NCBI RefSeq assembly: GCF_001941965.1
Contig: NZ_MKZO01000036.1
Span: 1 to 64,000, forward strand
DNA: 64,000 bases
Source: Pseudomonas putida
GTDB taxonomy: Bacteria > Pseudomonadota > Gammaproteobacteria > Pseudomonadales > Pseudomonadaceae
Reading direction: 5' to 3'
Below, one piece after another: positions 41,454 through 51,542 of the stretch. The translations under genes and the position numbers were made by a program. The stretch's first letter is position 1. Each line of letters starts with the position of its first letter. Below the pieces are notes generated by a model that made no database searches, was not told the origin of the DNA, and saw nothing but the letters and a program-made list of their open reading frames with translations.

Positions 41454-43808
41454 TCAGTCGCTGACCTGGAACGTCAGGCGGGCGGTCTGCCCGCTGGCGT
41501 CGAGCACACTCAATTCGTACTGACCGGCGGCGTCGAAGCGCGCCTTGAGCACGTCCTGCCCGGCGCTCTCGCCCAGGGGGGCACCATTGAGGAACCACCA
41601 GCGCTGGCCATCGCCGCCCAACGCCGACAGGTCCAGTTGCAGCGCCTCGCGGCTGGTCGCCGGGCGCCGGAGCTGGTCGCCCTGGCGCACCCCGACGATG
41701 GACAACGGCGGCGCACTGGCCGGCACCTGTGGCGGGCAGCCCGGATCGATGGCCGGCAGCCGGGCGTCGCGGCGCTCGGCCCGGGTCAGCCAGGGCTCCA
41801 GCGGCGCCGGCCACAGGGCGATGTCCCGGGACTGTGCGCCCGGGCAGGTGGCGTCAACCCGCAGCCCCTGATCATTGACCCAGACATGCTCCAGCAAACC
41901 GACACCCAGTGGCTGGTCCTGCGCCAGCAGGGTCGGTGGTGTGGTGCCGTCGAGGGTCCAGGCGAAACGCTGGCGCCGACAGTTGCCATCGCTGCGCGCC
42001 AGCGGCTGGCCCTGCGGCCAGCAGATCGCCGCGACACCAACGCTGGCCGGCACCGACGGGACCGGCGTGCGAATACCGCGCTGGCTGTCGCGGTTACTCA
42101 GCACGTCATGGACCTGCAACATCAGCGGCGCTGCCGAGGCCAGGCCGAACTGGCCCGGCACCGGCGTGCCATCGGGGCGGCCGATCCACACGCCGATCAG
42201 GTAGCGCGGGCCGACGCCGATCGACCAGGCATCGCGGAAGCCGTAGCTGGTGCCGGTCTTCCAGGCCAGTTGCGGGCGCTGCACCAATTCGGCGTGAGGG
42301 TCGCGGTCCGGCCGCGCCTGGCCGCTGAGGATGCGCCGCACGATCCACGCCGCGCCGGGCGAGAGCATGCGCCGCTCCACCAGCGGTGCATCCGGTTGCA
42401 GGCGCAGGCTGGCGCTCATGCCGCCGCGGGCGAAGGCGCTGTAGCCGCTGACCAGGTCTTCAAGGCGACTGCCGCCCCCGCCGAGGATCAGCGCCAGGTT
42501 GGGCTCGGCCAGGGCCGGCAGGCTGATGGGGATGCCGCCGGCCCGCAGTTGCGCGGCAAAGCGCTTCGGCCCGTAGGCTTCGAGCAATTGCACCGCCGGC
42601 AGGTTGAGCGACAACGACAGCGCCGAACTGGCCGCCACCGGACCACTGAAGCCCATGGAGAAGTTGCCCGGGCGGTAGTCGCCGTAGCGCCGCGGCACAT
42701 CCTGGAGCAGCGATTCGGAATGGATCAGGCCGTCGTCCATCGCCATGCCGTAAAGAAACGGCTTGAGGGTCGAGCCCGGCGAGCGCCAGGCGCTGATCAT
42801 GTCGACATGGCCGAAGCGACGCTCGTCGTTGAGGTCCACCGAGCCGAGGTAGGCGCGCACGGCCATGGTCTCGGATTCCACCACCAGGATCGCCGCCGAG
42901 GTGCGCTCGGGCAGGCGCGCGCGCCAGCCGGCGAGGAGGTCTTCGAGACGGCGTTGCAGGGAGGCATCGAGGGTGGTGCGGATCAGCGGCGGGCTGTCGG
43001 CGCGGTTCAGGCGTCGCGCCAGCAACGGCGCCAGCGCCGGCTCCTGGCGTGGGGCGAGCAGCAGCGGTTCCTCCATCGCTTCACTGATCTGCATTTCCGG
43101 CCACACCTGATATTCGCCGAGGCGTTGCAGGACCTTGTCGCGGGCCGCCGTGGCGCGTTGCGGATGGCGATCCGGACGCAGGCGACTGGGAGCCTGGGGC
43201 AGTACCGCGAGCAGCGCCGCTTCGGCGGGCGTCAGTTGGCTCGGCGGCTTGCCGAGGTACGCCCAACTCGCCGCCGCTACGCCTTGCAGGGTACCGCCGA
43301 AGGGCGCGCGGTTGAGGTAGATCTCGAGGATCTCGCGCTTGGACAGGTGCCATTCCAGTTGCAGGGTACGCCAGAGTTGGCGCAGTTTGCCGGGCAGGGT
43401 TCGTTCATGGGGATCGAGCAGGCGCGCCACCTGCATCGACAGGGTGCTGCCGCCGGACAGCACCCGGCCACCGCTGAGGTTCTGCCAGGCGGCGCGGCCG
43501 AGAGACAGCGGGTTGACCCCGGGATGGCTGTAGAACCAGCGGTCCTCGTAGGTCAGCAGGGCTTGCAGGTAGAGCGGCGAGACTTCGTCCACCGACACCG
43601 GATAGCGCCATACGCCATCGGCATCGGCGAAGCGCCACAGTGGCGTGCCGTCTTCGGCCAGGACGACCCGGGCCAGGTCGTCGGCGGGCAGTGGCAATGG
43701 CCAGACGCGGTCAGCCAGCCATAGCAGGGCGATCAGGGCCAGTGCCGACAGCCCCGCGATACTCGCCAGACGGGCCTTGCGCCCCCGTGGCAGGGCTAAG
43801 CTGAACAT
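41454..43808 (-). CDS. pbpC: penicillin-binding protein 1C
   Basis: 784 aa from the ATG at 43808, one N-terminal membrane helix (~15-35). Glycosyltransferase domain with EDRWFYSHPGV and GGSTLSMQVARLL (residues ~85-250); transpeptidase domain with SPGSTLKPFLYG (active Ser ~344), SLN, and KTGTSYG; C-terminal BiPBP_C domain. PBP1C makes peptidoglycan and is typically paired with an alpha-2-macroglobulin, as here, for repair after envelope attack. The two are separated by a small membrane gene. Confidence 0.95.
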   Translation of the reverse strand: MFSLALPRGRKARLASIAGLSALALIALLWLADRVWPLPLPADDLARVVLAEDGTPLWRFADADGVWRYPVSVDEVSPLYLQALLTYEDRWFYSHPGVNPLSLGRAAWQNLSGGRVLSGGSTLSMQVARLLDPHERTLPGKLRQLWRTLQLEWHLSKREILEIYLNRAPFGGTLQGVAAASWAYLGKPPSQLTPAEAALLAVLPQAPSRLRPDRHPQRATAARDKVLQRLGEYQVWPEMQISEAMEEPLLLAPRQEPALAPLLARRLNRADSPPLIRTTLDASLQRRLEDLLAGWRARLPERTSAAILVVESETMAVRAYLGSVDLNDERRFGHVDMISAWRSPGSTLKPFLYGMAMDDGLIHSESLLQDVPRRYGDYRPGNFSMGFSGPVAASSALSLSLNLPAVQLLEAYGPKRFAAQLRAGGIPISLPALAEPNLALILGGGGSRLEDLVSGYSAFARGGMSASLRLQPDAPLVERRMLSPGAAWIVRRILSGQARPDRDPHAELVQRPQLAWKTGTSYGFRDAWSIGVGPRYLIGVWIGRPDGTPVPGQFGLASAAPLMLQVHDVLSNRDSQRGIRTPVPSVPASVGVAAICWPQGQPLARSDGNCRRQRFAWTLDGTTPPTLLAQDQPLGVGLLEHVWVNDQGLRVDATCPGAQSRDIALWPAPLEPWLTRAERRDARLPAIDPGCPPQVPASAPPLSIVGVRQGDQLRRPATSREALQLDLSALGGDGQRWWFLNGAPLGESAGQDVLKARFDAAGQYELSVLDASGQTARLTFQVSD

Positions 43809-43888
43809 GGCCGGGAACCGAGGCGGCCCAGTGACGGCCAAAGGCTGGAAGGCAGCGCGAATGCTGTGACGACCATCAGGACACGACC

Positions 43889-44182
43889 ATGCGGGTAGAA
43901 GGTTTTTTCGAGTGGCTGGGCCAGGCGCTGGGCGCCGTCATCAAGTTCGTGGTGGACTTGCTCAGCGGATTGTTCGCCATGCTGGCCAGTGCCGGGACGA
44001 AGTTCATCGACGGGTTGGCCAACACCCTGGGGATGGATACCTCGCTGATCAGCATCCTGATCCTGATCATCGGGCTGCTGTTGCTGTATTCGGCGGTGCG
44101 GGCGTTCATGCGGGCATCGGTGATTGCGGGGATCATCTGGGCACTGCTGGGGCTGTGGGTGTTGAGTTGGGTGGTGCATTGA
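43889..44182 (+). CDS. small membrane protein, unknown function
   Basis: 97 aa with an amphipathic N-terminal part (residues 5-45) and two strong membrane helices (~52-70 and ~77-95). It is encoded opposite to pbpC and the alpha-2-macroglobulin gene, in the gap between them. No family recognised. The start ATG has a weak GGACAC upstream. The clear hydrophobic pattern supports it as a real protein. Confidence 0.7.
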   Translation: MRVEGFFEWLGQALGAVIKFVVDLLSGLFAMLASAGTKFIDGLANTLGMDTSLISILILIIGLLLLYSAVRAFMRASVIAGIIWALLGLWVLSWVVH

Positions 44183-44186
44183 AAAG

Positions 44187-44265
44187 CATCGCTGGCAAGC
44201 CAGCTCCCACAGGGACCGCGTGCACCGCTGAACCTGTGGGAGCTGGCTTGCCAGCGATGAGGCCC
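44187..44265. repeat. REPIN
   Basis: Inverted REP cores from 44188 and ending near 44258, in the gap between the small membrane gene and the alpha-2-macroglobulin stop. Confidence 0.9.
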
Positions 44266-44273
44266 TCGAGGGC

Positions 44274-47200
44274 TCAGCGGCCCTTGATGACCATCTCTCC
44301 TGCACTCTCCCCCACCGCCTGCCAGTCCGGCCGGTACATCGACTCGACCTGCGCCGGCGGAATCCGGTAGCTGCCCGGGGTCACCGCCCGCGCCAGGTAC
44401 AGCAGGTGGGTGGTGCCGTAGCCATCCAGGTTCAGCGCGGCGACATAGCGGTCATCGCGATACTCCTGGTGCACCACGTTGGCATTCTCCATCGCTTCGC
44501 GCCATTGCTTCACCGCGCTGCTGGCGTTGTCCAGGCTGGCAGCACTTTGCGCGAGGTTCTGGTTCTCCAGTTCCAGGCCCGCCGGCAGCAGGTCCACCAC
44601 CAGCGCATCCGGCACCCGCTCCTTGGCCTGGATCGCCAGGTGGACCAGCACCAGGTCACCACTTTCCAGCGACTTCAAGTCCAGCGCCTGGCCGTTCATG
44701 CCCAGGTAGTCGCGGCGGATACTCATGTTGTTGCCGCTGGCCGGCGGTGCCTGGCGTGGATAGCCGGACAGGGTCAGACGCTGGTACAGGGTCTTGTCGC
44801 CGTCGTTGCGCACGCTCAGCGGCGAAGCCAGCAACGCACCTTCCAGATGCAGGCCGGACTGCTCCGGGCCCAGCTCGCGGGTCTGCCCGGCACTGTCCAG
44901 TTGCGCCGTCCAGTTGCCTTCCGGCTGCAGCGCCAGGCCACGGCCGGCGAGGAACAGCGCATTGCGCTCCTGGGTCGACAACCATTGGCTGCCGGCCAGT
45001 TGATCGGAGAGCTTGAACAGGCGATCCGGAATGTCCTTGCTCGCCAGCTTGTATTCATCCAGCAGCGCGATGATCAACGCCTGGTCACGCAGCGAGCTGC
45101 CATAGTCGGCCAGCCAGCCCTTCTCGCGACCGGCCGCAAGACCGGCGATCAGCGCCTGATCGGCCCGCGGCTTGTCGCCCATGGTGTCGAGGGCGATCGC
45201 CAGTTGCACCAGCGGCAGGCCGGAACGGGCATCGGCACGCCGCTCGAACAGGCTGCGCAGCGCACCCAGCGGCGCCTGCTTGCTGCGCGACAGCACCAGC
45301 GCCGCGTAGGCCTGCACGGCAAAGCGGCTGTGCTCGGCATTCTCGCTGTAGTTCACCTCGATCAGGTTGCGCTCCTGCACATAACGCAGCAGCCGCTCGC
45401 TGGCCTTTTTCAGGGCGTCCGGCGGCACGGCGAAGCCCTGGTCGCGGGCACGCAGGAGGAAGTCGGTGACATAGGCGGTCAGCCAGTACTCTTCCTCGCC
45501 ATCGGAACTCCACAGGCCGAAGCTGCCGTTGTAGCGCTGCATGCCCAGCAGGTGCTCGATGCCGATTTCGATCTTGCGCTTGCGCGCATCCGCCGGCTCG
45601 CCGGTGATGCCCAGGCGCTTGAGGGTCGCGGCATCGGCGTAGAGCGACGGGTACAGGCCACTGGTGGTCTGCTCGGCGCAGCCATAGGGGTAGGCCTTCA
45701 GCGCCCGGATCTGCTCGGCAAGGTTCAGCGGCGGACGGCTGGACAGCGCCAGGGTGCCTTCCAGGCCGGCCGGTTCGAAGGTCGCCAGGTCCTGCTCGGG
45801 CAGGGTCCACGGCTCACCACCGTTCAGCGCCACGCGGTAGTGCTTGAGCTGCGCCGGGTAGGCCGGGCGGATGCCCAGGGTCCAGTCGCGGGAGAAGCCG
45901 GTATCGGTTTCGCCCGGCAGTACCAGGCCATCGACGCGCACGGTGACGCGGCCCTGGCCGTAGCCGCCAGTGGCCTGCACCGGGATCTTCAGGGTGACGC
46001 GCTGGCCCTGCTTGAGCTTCAGCGACTGGTGGGACTGGCCTTGCAGGTCCAGCTGGCCTTCGGTGGCCAGGGCCACGGCGAGGGTCTGGTCCTGACCGGA
46101 CAGGTTCGACAGGTCCAGCGCCAGGCTGGTGCGGTCGCCGCCGGCGAGGAAGCGCGGCGCCGACAGTTCGGCGATCAGCGGCGCGGCGACTACGGTCCTG
46201 GCCTCGGCCACGCCGAAGCGGTCTTCGCTCCAGGCCTGGGCCATCAGCCGCAGTTCGCCGTTGAAGTCGGGGATATCCACCGTGGCCTGGCCCTTGCCTT
46301 CGGCATCCAGGGTGACCGGGGCGCTTTGCAGGGCAACGATGGTCACGCTGGTGTCCGGACGCTTGCCGCCCTTGGCCATGCCGGCGTCACCACCGAAGGC
46401 CAGGCTGGCCAGACGGCCCTGCCCGGCTTCAATCAATTGGCCGTAGATATCCAGTTGGTCGGCGCCGTAGGCCTTGCGCCCGAACATGCCGGTGAACGGG
46501 TCCGGGGTGACGTAGCTGGTGATGTTGAGGATGCCCACGTCCACGGCGGCGAGCAGCACCTGGACCTGCTTCGGCACGCTGCCGTCGGCATTGTGCGCCT
46601 GGATATTCACGGTCAGTGGATGCTTGGGTCGCATCTTCTCCGGGGCGTCGAGGGTCACCGCCAGCTTGCGCTGGGCGCGGTCCAGCGGCAGGTGCAGCAC
46701 ACCAACGGCACGCTTGGGCGTGACATTGGCCTTGCGCTCGCCGGGGCGGATCACCAGGGCGCTGACATAGAGGTCATGGCGGGCCCATTTCGGGTCGAGC
46801 TTGATATCGAAGGCCTTGCCCTCGGCAGGCACGTCGATCTCCTGCCACCACAGCGGGCCGTCGCCGCCTTCGACCATCAGGTAGCCCTTGCCGGCCGCCG
46901 GCGGGGTGACCGTGATCTTGGCGGTGTCACCGTCGTTGTAGGCCGGTTTGTCCAGGGCCAGGCGTACCTGGTCCGGGCGTACCGCGCCGCCGTCGGCGTT
47001 GTCCTGGGCGCGGTAGCCGGCCCAGAAGCGCAGGCTGCTGGTGATACCGGTGTCCGGGTCTTCCACCTCGACGCGGTACGGGCCCCACTCCACCGGGAAG
47101 CTCAGCTTGGTGGTGCTGCCCTTCGGCACGCTGACGCTCTGTTCGCTTTCGGTGAGGTACTTCTCGTTGAAGTTGTAGCTCCAGCCGTCGCTCTGCGAGT

Positions 47201-49172
47201 AGTTCCAGTAGTAGTCGCGACGCTCGCGGACCAGGCGCACCCGCAGGTTGTCGGCGGCCAGCTTGTTGCCGTCGCGGTCGGCCATCAGCAGCTCGATTTC
47301 CACCGGGGCATCGCCGTCGGTTTCCTCGCCATCGAACAGGCCGCGCAGACCCGGCAGATGGTCCGCCGGCCAGATCGGTTGCTCAAGGCGGCGGGTGATC
47401 GGACGGCCACCGGACTCCTGCAGGCTGGCCTGCACGGTGAGTTGCAGTGGCGAGCGGGCTTCGGCCCATTCGCTGGCGATGGCGAGGGTGGCTTCGCCGT
47501 CAGCATCGAGGGTGGACTCTTCCAGTTCCAGGTCGTGGCTCAGGTCTTCTTCGGTGATCGAGCCGAACTGATAGCCGGGCAGTGCCGGGACGGCTTCACG
47601 CAACGGACGCACGTAGACCTGGCCGCTGAGACGATTGCCTGCCGCCGGGGCGCCGTAGAGGTAACGGCCATTGACGCTGATTTCCGCGGTTTCATCCGGG
47701 CTCAGCGGGGTATCGCTGCCCTTCAGTTCCAGGGCCAGGCGTTCAGGCAGGAAGTCTTCCACCAGCACTTCGTAGACTTGCTTGTGTCCGCCGCCGAGGT
47801 CGAACAGCAGTTGCCAGCGCCCGGTCGGCGCTTCGCCGGCCAGTTGCAGCTGGTACTGGTAGAAACCGTTGGCATCCGCCTCCCAGACGAACTTGCGGCT
47901 GACCTGTTCATCCGGCCGGCGCACTTCGACATTGATCGGCTGGCTCTTCACCGGCTTGCCGTCCTGGTCGCGCAGCAGGCCGTTGAGCAGCACGGTTTCA
48001 CCCGGGCGATAGAGGTCGCGCGGGCCGAAGACGAAGAGTTGCAGCGGGTTGGCCTGGGGGCCGGTGACGGTGAATTCGGAGAGGTCCAGGGCCGAGCTGT
48101 TCAGGCGCAGCATCGTGGTGTTCGGGCCCTGGCGCGCCAGCAGCACGTCGGCCTTGGGCGGCAGGGGCAGTTGCGCGTGGCCGTCGCTGTCGGTCTTGCC
48201 CTGGGCGAGGACCTTGCCGTCGTGGTCGAGCAGGTCGAGGTCGATCGCGCCCAGCGCCTTGCCGCCTTCCAGGGCCTGGGTGAAGACATCCAGGCGGTTG
48301 CTGTAGCGGTGCACCGACAGGCCGATATCGCTGAGGGTGAATAGGGTCGCCGGCTGCGAATAGTTGTAAGTGCCGGCCTCGCGCATCACCGCCAGGTACA
48401 CCCCGGCTTCCTGCAGGGGCTTGATCCCGGCCATGGGCAGCAGCAGGGTTTCGCGGGTGTTGGCCGGCGGGTTGAGGTCGAAGCGGCCGGCGTAGACCAG
48501 GTCGGCCATCGGCAACAGGTCGTTGGCTTCATAGCTTTGCAGCGAGCTGCTGCGGCCCCAGGCGCCGAGGAAGCTCGGCAGCGCCTCAGGCTTGATGCGG
48601 AAGAACTCCACCTCGACCTTGTTCACGTTCAGGGCGATCACCGGCAGGCCTTCGGCCAGACGGGTCGGCAGCAGCGAGCCGCGGCTGGCGAAGCCGATGC
48701 TCGGCTGCATGTCGCGGGTTTCCAGGCGGCTGACGTATTCGTTGGCCAGTTGGTTGCCGTTGAGGCTGCGCAGGCCGGCGTCGATGGTCAGCACCAGCTT
48801 GCGCTTGGGCTCGAGGTGGCGCAGGCGCAGTTCCATGCGGTTGTCGGAGAGTTCCCAGGCACCGTCGACCTTGCCCTTGGTGGTGTCGACCAGGTGCAGG
48901 CGCTCGGCGAAGCGCTGGTCGGCTTGCAGCGGGGCGGAGAAGGTCACCGACAGGGCACTGGCGCCATCGACCTGCACTTCCGAGACATCCACCACGTTCA
49001 GCTCGCGACCGGCGTAGCGCTGGGCCAGGGTCGCGTCATCGACCTTCGGCGCGCTGGCGGCCGGGGCGGCGGCTTTCTCAGCCGGGGCCGGAGCGGTTTT
49101 TTCGGAAACAGACGAGTCGCAGGCACTCAGCAGCGCCAGCGCGCAGGCCAGCCACAATCCTTTGTTCAGCAT
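44274..49172 (-). CDS. bacterial alpha-2-macroglobulin (YfhM-type) lipoprotein
   Basis: 1632 aa. Lipobox LSAC at residue 18, then macroglobulin-like domains with MG-type beta-strands, and the reactive thioester motif GCAEQ near residue 1162, followed by the alpha/alpha-toroid TED domain. Bacterial A2Ms sit in the periplasm and trap foreign proteases by covalent capture. It is next to pbpC, the usual partner that mends peptidoglycan after attack. A downstream REPIN separates it from the small membrane gene. The length is as expected for the intact type. Confidence 0.95.
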   Translation of the reverse strand: MLNKGLWLACALALLSACDSSVSEKTAPAPAEKAAAPAASAPKVDDATLAQRYAGRELNVVDVSEVQVDGASALSVTFSAPLQADQRFAERLHLVDTTKGKVDGAWELSDNRMELRLRHLEPKRKLVLTIDAGLRSLNGNQLANEYVSRLETRDMQPSIGFASRGSLLPTRLAEGLPVIALNVNKVEVEFFRIKPEALPSFLGAWGRSSSLQSYEANDLLPMADLVYAGRFDLNPPANTRETLLLPMAGIKPLQEAGVYLAVMREAGTYNYSQPATLFTLSDIGLSVHRYSNRLDVFTQALEGGKALGAIDLDLLDHDGKVLAQGKTDSDGHAQLPLPPKADVLLARQGPNTTMLRLNSSALDLSEFTVTGPQANPLQLFVFGPRDLYRPGETVLLNGLLRDQDGKPVKSQPINVEVRRPDEQVSRKFVWEADANGFYQYQLQLAGEAPTGRWQLLFDLGGGHKQVYEVLVEDFLPERLALELKGSDTPLSPDETAEISVNGRYLYGAPAAGNRLSGQVYVRPLREAVPALPGYQFGSITEEDLSHDLELEESTLDADGEATLAIASEWAEARSPLQLTVQASLQESGGRPITRRLEQPIWPADHLPGLRGLFDGEETDGDAPVEIELLMADRDGNKLAADNLRVRLVRERRDYYWNYSQSDGWSYNFNEKYLTESEQSVSVPKGSTTKLSFPVEWGPYRVEVEDPDTGITSSLRFWAGYRAQDNADGGAVRPDQVRLALDKPAYNDGDTAKITVTPPAAGKGYLMVEGGDGPLWWQEIDVPAEGKAFDIKLDPKWARHDLYVSALVIRPGERKANVTPKRAVGVLHLPLDRAQRKLAVTLDAPEKMRPKHPLTVNIQAHNADGSVPKQVQVLLAAVDVGILNITSYVTPDPFTGMFGRKAYGADQLDIYGQLIEAGQGRLASLAFGGDAGMAKGGKRPDTSVTIVALQSAPVTLDAEGKGQATVDIPDFNGELRLMAQAWSEDRFGVAEARTVVAAPLIAELSAPRFLAGGDRTSLALDLSNLSGQDQTLAVALATEGQLDLQGQSHQSLKLKQGQRVTLKIPVQATGGYGQGRVTVRVDGLVLPGETDTGFSRDWTLGIRPAYPAQLKHYRVALNGGEPWTLPEQDLATFEPAGLEGTLALSSRPPLNLAEQIRALKAYPYGCAEQTTSGLYPSLYADAATLKRLGITGEPADARKRKIEIGIEHLLGMQRYNGSFGLWSSDGEEEYWLTAYVTDFLLRARDQGFAVPPDALKKASERLLRYVQERNLIEVNYSENAEHSRFAVQAYAALVLSRSKQAPLGALRSLFERRADARSGLPLVQLAIALDTMGDKPRADQALIAGLAAGREKGWLADYGSSLRDQALIIALLDEYKLASKDIPDRLFKLSDQLAGSQWLSTQERNALFLAGRGLALQPEGNWTAQLDSAGQTRELGPEQSGLHLEGALLASPLSVRNDGDKTLYQRLTLSGYPRQAPPASGNNMSIRRDYLGMNGQALDLKSLESGDLVLVHLAIQAKERVPDALVVDLLPAGLELENQNLAQSAASLDNASSAVKQWREAMENANVVHQEYRDDRYVAALNLDGYGTTHLLYLARAVTPGSYRIPPAQVESMYRPDWQAVGESAGEMVIKGR

Positions 49173-49327
49173 GGGAGAAAACTCTCAGGGCAGCAGGGGG
49201 CAGACGGGAAACTATATATCAAGGTCCGCGGTTTCACCGGGGAGCGGTGCCGAGGTGAGACAGGGTTCACCGAGCAAAGTGCCGTCAGGTGGGTAGAATG
49301 TCCGGCTGGCGACCCACTGCACTCCCC

Positions 49328-49371
49328 CTGTGGGAGCGAGCTTGCTCGCGAAGGACCGCGAAGCGGTCCCA
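49328..49371. repeat. single REP of a different family
   Basis: CTGTGGGAGCGAGCTTGCTC followed by an inverted GACCGC/GCGGTC arm; related to but distinct from the GCTGGCTTGCCAGC family. It lies between the A2M start and the MATE gene start. Confidence 0.7.
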
Positions 49372-49392
49372 AAACTCACAAGGACTTCTTGA

Positions 49393-50727
49393 ATGTCTCT
49401 GCTAAAAGACTGGCGCCACCGCCCCACCCACCACAAGGTCTGGGCCTTGGCTGCACCGATGATCCTGTCGAACATCTCGGTGCCCCTGGTGGCCCTGGTC
49501 GACAGCACGGTCATCGGTCACCTGCCCCATGCCCACCAGTTGGGTTCGGTAGCGGTCGGCGCCAGCCTCTACACCCTGCTGGTGGGCGTACTCGGCTTCC
49601 TGCGCATGGGTTCAACCGGCTTTGCCGCCCAGGCTGCCGGCCGCTCCGATGGCGACGGCCTGCGCCAGGTGTTGGTACAGGGCCTGAGCCTGGCGCTGCT
49701 CTTCGCCCTCACCCTCGGTCTGCTGGCGATCCCCCTCAGTCACCTGGCCCTCGGCCTGATGCAACCGGGTGCAGAGCTGGAACAGGGCACGCGGGACTTC
49801 TTCAGCACCCGCCTGCTCGGCCTGCCGGCGGCGCTGGCCACCTATGCCCTGGTCGGCTGGTTCCTCGGCACGCAGAACGCCCGGGCGCCGCTGATGATCC
49901 TGCTGACCACCAACCTGCTGAATATCGTGCTCAACCTGTGGTTCGTGCTGGGGCTGGACTGGGGTGTGGTCGGTTCGGCGCGGGCTTCGGTGATTTCCGA
50001 ATGGGTCGCCGCCCTCCTCGGCCTCGCCCTGACCCGGCCCTCGCTGCGCGCCTATCCCGGGCGAGTGGTGTGGCCGCTGCTGGCGCGCTGGCAAAACTGG
50101 CGGCCGCTGCTCAGCGTCAATCGCGACATCTTTATCCGCAGCCTGGCGTTGCAGGGGGTGTTCTTCCTGATCACCGTGCAGGGGGCGCGGCTGGGTGAAG
50201 CGACGGTGGCGGCCAATGCGCTGCTGCTCAATGGCTTGCTGGTAACGGCCTACGCACTGGACGGGCTGGCCCATGCGGTGGAGGCGTTGTGCGGACATGC
50301 CATCGGCGCGCGGGACCGGGATGCGCTGCGGCGCTCGCTGACGGTGGCCAGTAGCTGGTCGCTGATTGCCAGCCTTGGGTTCGCGCTGTTGTTCCTGTTC
50401 GGTGGGCATCTGTTCATCGCCATGCAGACCGATATCCCCAGCGTGCGCGAGACCGCGTTCGAGTACCTGCCGTACCTGGCGCTGCTGCCATTGATTGCGG
50501 TGTGGAGCTATGTGCTGGACGGGTTGTTCATCGGCGCGACGCGGGCACGGGAAATGAGGAATGCAATGTTGCTCAGCGTGGTGATCGCCCTGCCCTTTGC
50601 CTGGGTGGCGCGGGATCTGGGGAATCATGGGTTGTGGCTGGCGTTCCTGCTGTTCATGGCGGTGCGCGGCGGGACGCTGGGGGTGATGGGGTGGCGGTTG
50701 CAGCGGCGGGATGGGTGGTTTTGCTGA
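49393..50727 (+). CDS. DinF-type MATE family exporter
   Basis: 444 aa with 12 hydrophobic helices and the MATE pattern (PMILSNISVPLVALVDSTVIGHL near residues 22-44, GFLRMGSTGFAAQAAG near 75). DinF-type MATE carriers use H+ or Na+ to export oxidants and drugs; the substrate is not predictable. Single gene, divergent from the A2M gene. Confidence 0.93.
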   Translation: MSLLKDWRHRPTHHKVWALAAPMILSNISVPLVALVDSTVIGHLPHAHQLGSVAVGASLYTLLVGVLGFLRMGSTGFAAQAAGRSDGDGLRQVLVQGLSLALLFALTLGLLAIPLSHLALGLMQPGAELEQGTRDFFSTRLLGLPAALATYALVGWFLGTQNARAPLMILLTTNLLNIVLNLWFVLGLDWGVVGSARASVISEWVAALLGLALTRPSLRAYPGRVVWPLLARWQNWRPLLSVNRDIFIRSLALQGVFFLITVQGARLGEATVAANALLLNGLLVTAYALDGLAHAVEALCGHAIGARDRDALRRSLTVASSWSLIASLGFALLFLFGGHLFIAMQTDIPSVRETAFEYLPYLALLPLIAVWSYVLDGLFIGATRAREMRNAMLLSVVIALPFAWVARDLGNHGLWLAFLLFMAVRGGTLGVMGWRLQRRDGWFC

Positions 50728-50732
50728 TGGCC

Positions 50733-50977
50733 TCATCGCTGGCAAGCTCCACACAGGGCTCTCGGCCAGCCTCTGGAAGCACGCTCGACGCCGTCACTGT
50801 AGGAGCTGGCTTGCCTGCGATGGACCGCAAAGCGGTCCCAAAGACCATCCAGCACGAGCCAAGGATTGGATCTGGATTTGGATTCAGCGCCTGATGGACT
50901 GCATTTATCCAGATACTCGGTGGGGGCAGATTTTGGGACCGCTGCACGGTCCATCGCAGGCAAGCCAGCTCCTACAG
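50733..50977. repeat. degenerate REP plus an inverted pair of a second REP family
   Basis: At 50733 a REP of the main family has lost 4 core bases. At 50798 and 50934 there are two inverted copies of a second type (TAGGAGCTGGCTTGCCTGCG and complement), each with an extended GGACCGC arm. They bound the left side of the Ntox44 island; the rest of 50728-51155 has no supported gene. Confidence 0.8.
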
Positions 50978-51155
50978 GAATCTCCGTTAGTCACCAAACT
51001 CAGAGTCGGCATACATCGGTGGGGACACTGACAACGCCCTCGCACAACACAAGCTGTCACATACCTATCGTTGACGCTGCTGCCCCGCTGGCGGAAAAAG
51101 CAACGTCCCAAGGAAGGGAGACCTTAATAAACAGATCAAACGAAAAGGACATCTC

Positions 51156-51542
51156 ATGCCAGTTCCAAAAAACCCTCCCGGCGTCTCGGTCGAGAGCAAC
51201 ATGCGCGAAGCCCAAAGTAAAAAGAATTTCTTCAGCAAAGGCGGAACCTCATTTCTTTTTTCCTGGTTCTACACCAAAGTCAGAAACCGGGGTGCCTGGG
51301 ACTACAAGCAACAAGGTGGCGATTACGAGGCCTTCGGAAACCTCAACTACGGCGCCTGCGGTACGGCAGCTGGCATTTCGGCAGAGGTACTGCTTAGAGG
51401 AGCCGGATGGGCACAAGTCAGAGCAGGTACTGGTAAACCGGAATATGGAAGCTGGTGGTTCAATGCCCCCTATGGCGACGACCCAAGAGATCAACAATGG
51501 ATCAAGAAGGGCATTGAGTATGCGAAGTTCCTCGGGTACTAA
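51156..51542 (+). CDS. stand-alone Ntox44-type (bacterial toxin 44) polymorphic toxin domain
   Basis: 128 aa from the ATG at 51156 (AAAAGGA 8 nt upstream). Almost the whole protein matches, by recall of the family, the toxin-44 domain usually found at the C-terminus of large polymorphic toxins: NxGAWDYKQQGG, FGNLNYGACGTAAG, LLRGAGWAQVRAGT and PYGDDPRDQQWIKKGIEYAK. There is no signal peptide, PAAR, Rhs or VgrG part. Predicted nuclease (RNase-type in published surveys of such domains), but the activity of this copy is unknown. It overlaps a small membrane protein gene. Local G+C is about 48% in the 60 bases from 51181, below neighbouring genes. Confidence 0.75.
   Translation: MPVPKNPPGVSVESNMREAQSKKNFFSKGGTSFLFSWFYTKVRNRGAWDYKQQGGDYEAFGNLNYGACGTAAGISAEVLLRGAGWAQVRAGTGKPEYGSWWFNAPYGDDPRDQQWIKKGIEYAKFLGY

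Noticed and set aside
44406..48344. A 1312-codon open frame on the + strand opposite the alpha-2-macroglobulin gene
   Set aside because: It is a shadow of a high-G+C gene; its translation is rich in Arg, Gln, His and Gly without any domain, while the opposite strand has a complete A2M with thioester motif.
50866..51519. Upstream extension of the candidate immunity frame through the toxin gene
   Set aside because: It crosses REP elements and lies out of frame in the toxin gene; the good ribosome-binding site and membrane helix begin at 51520.
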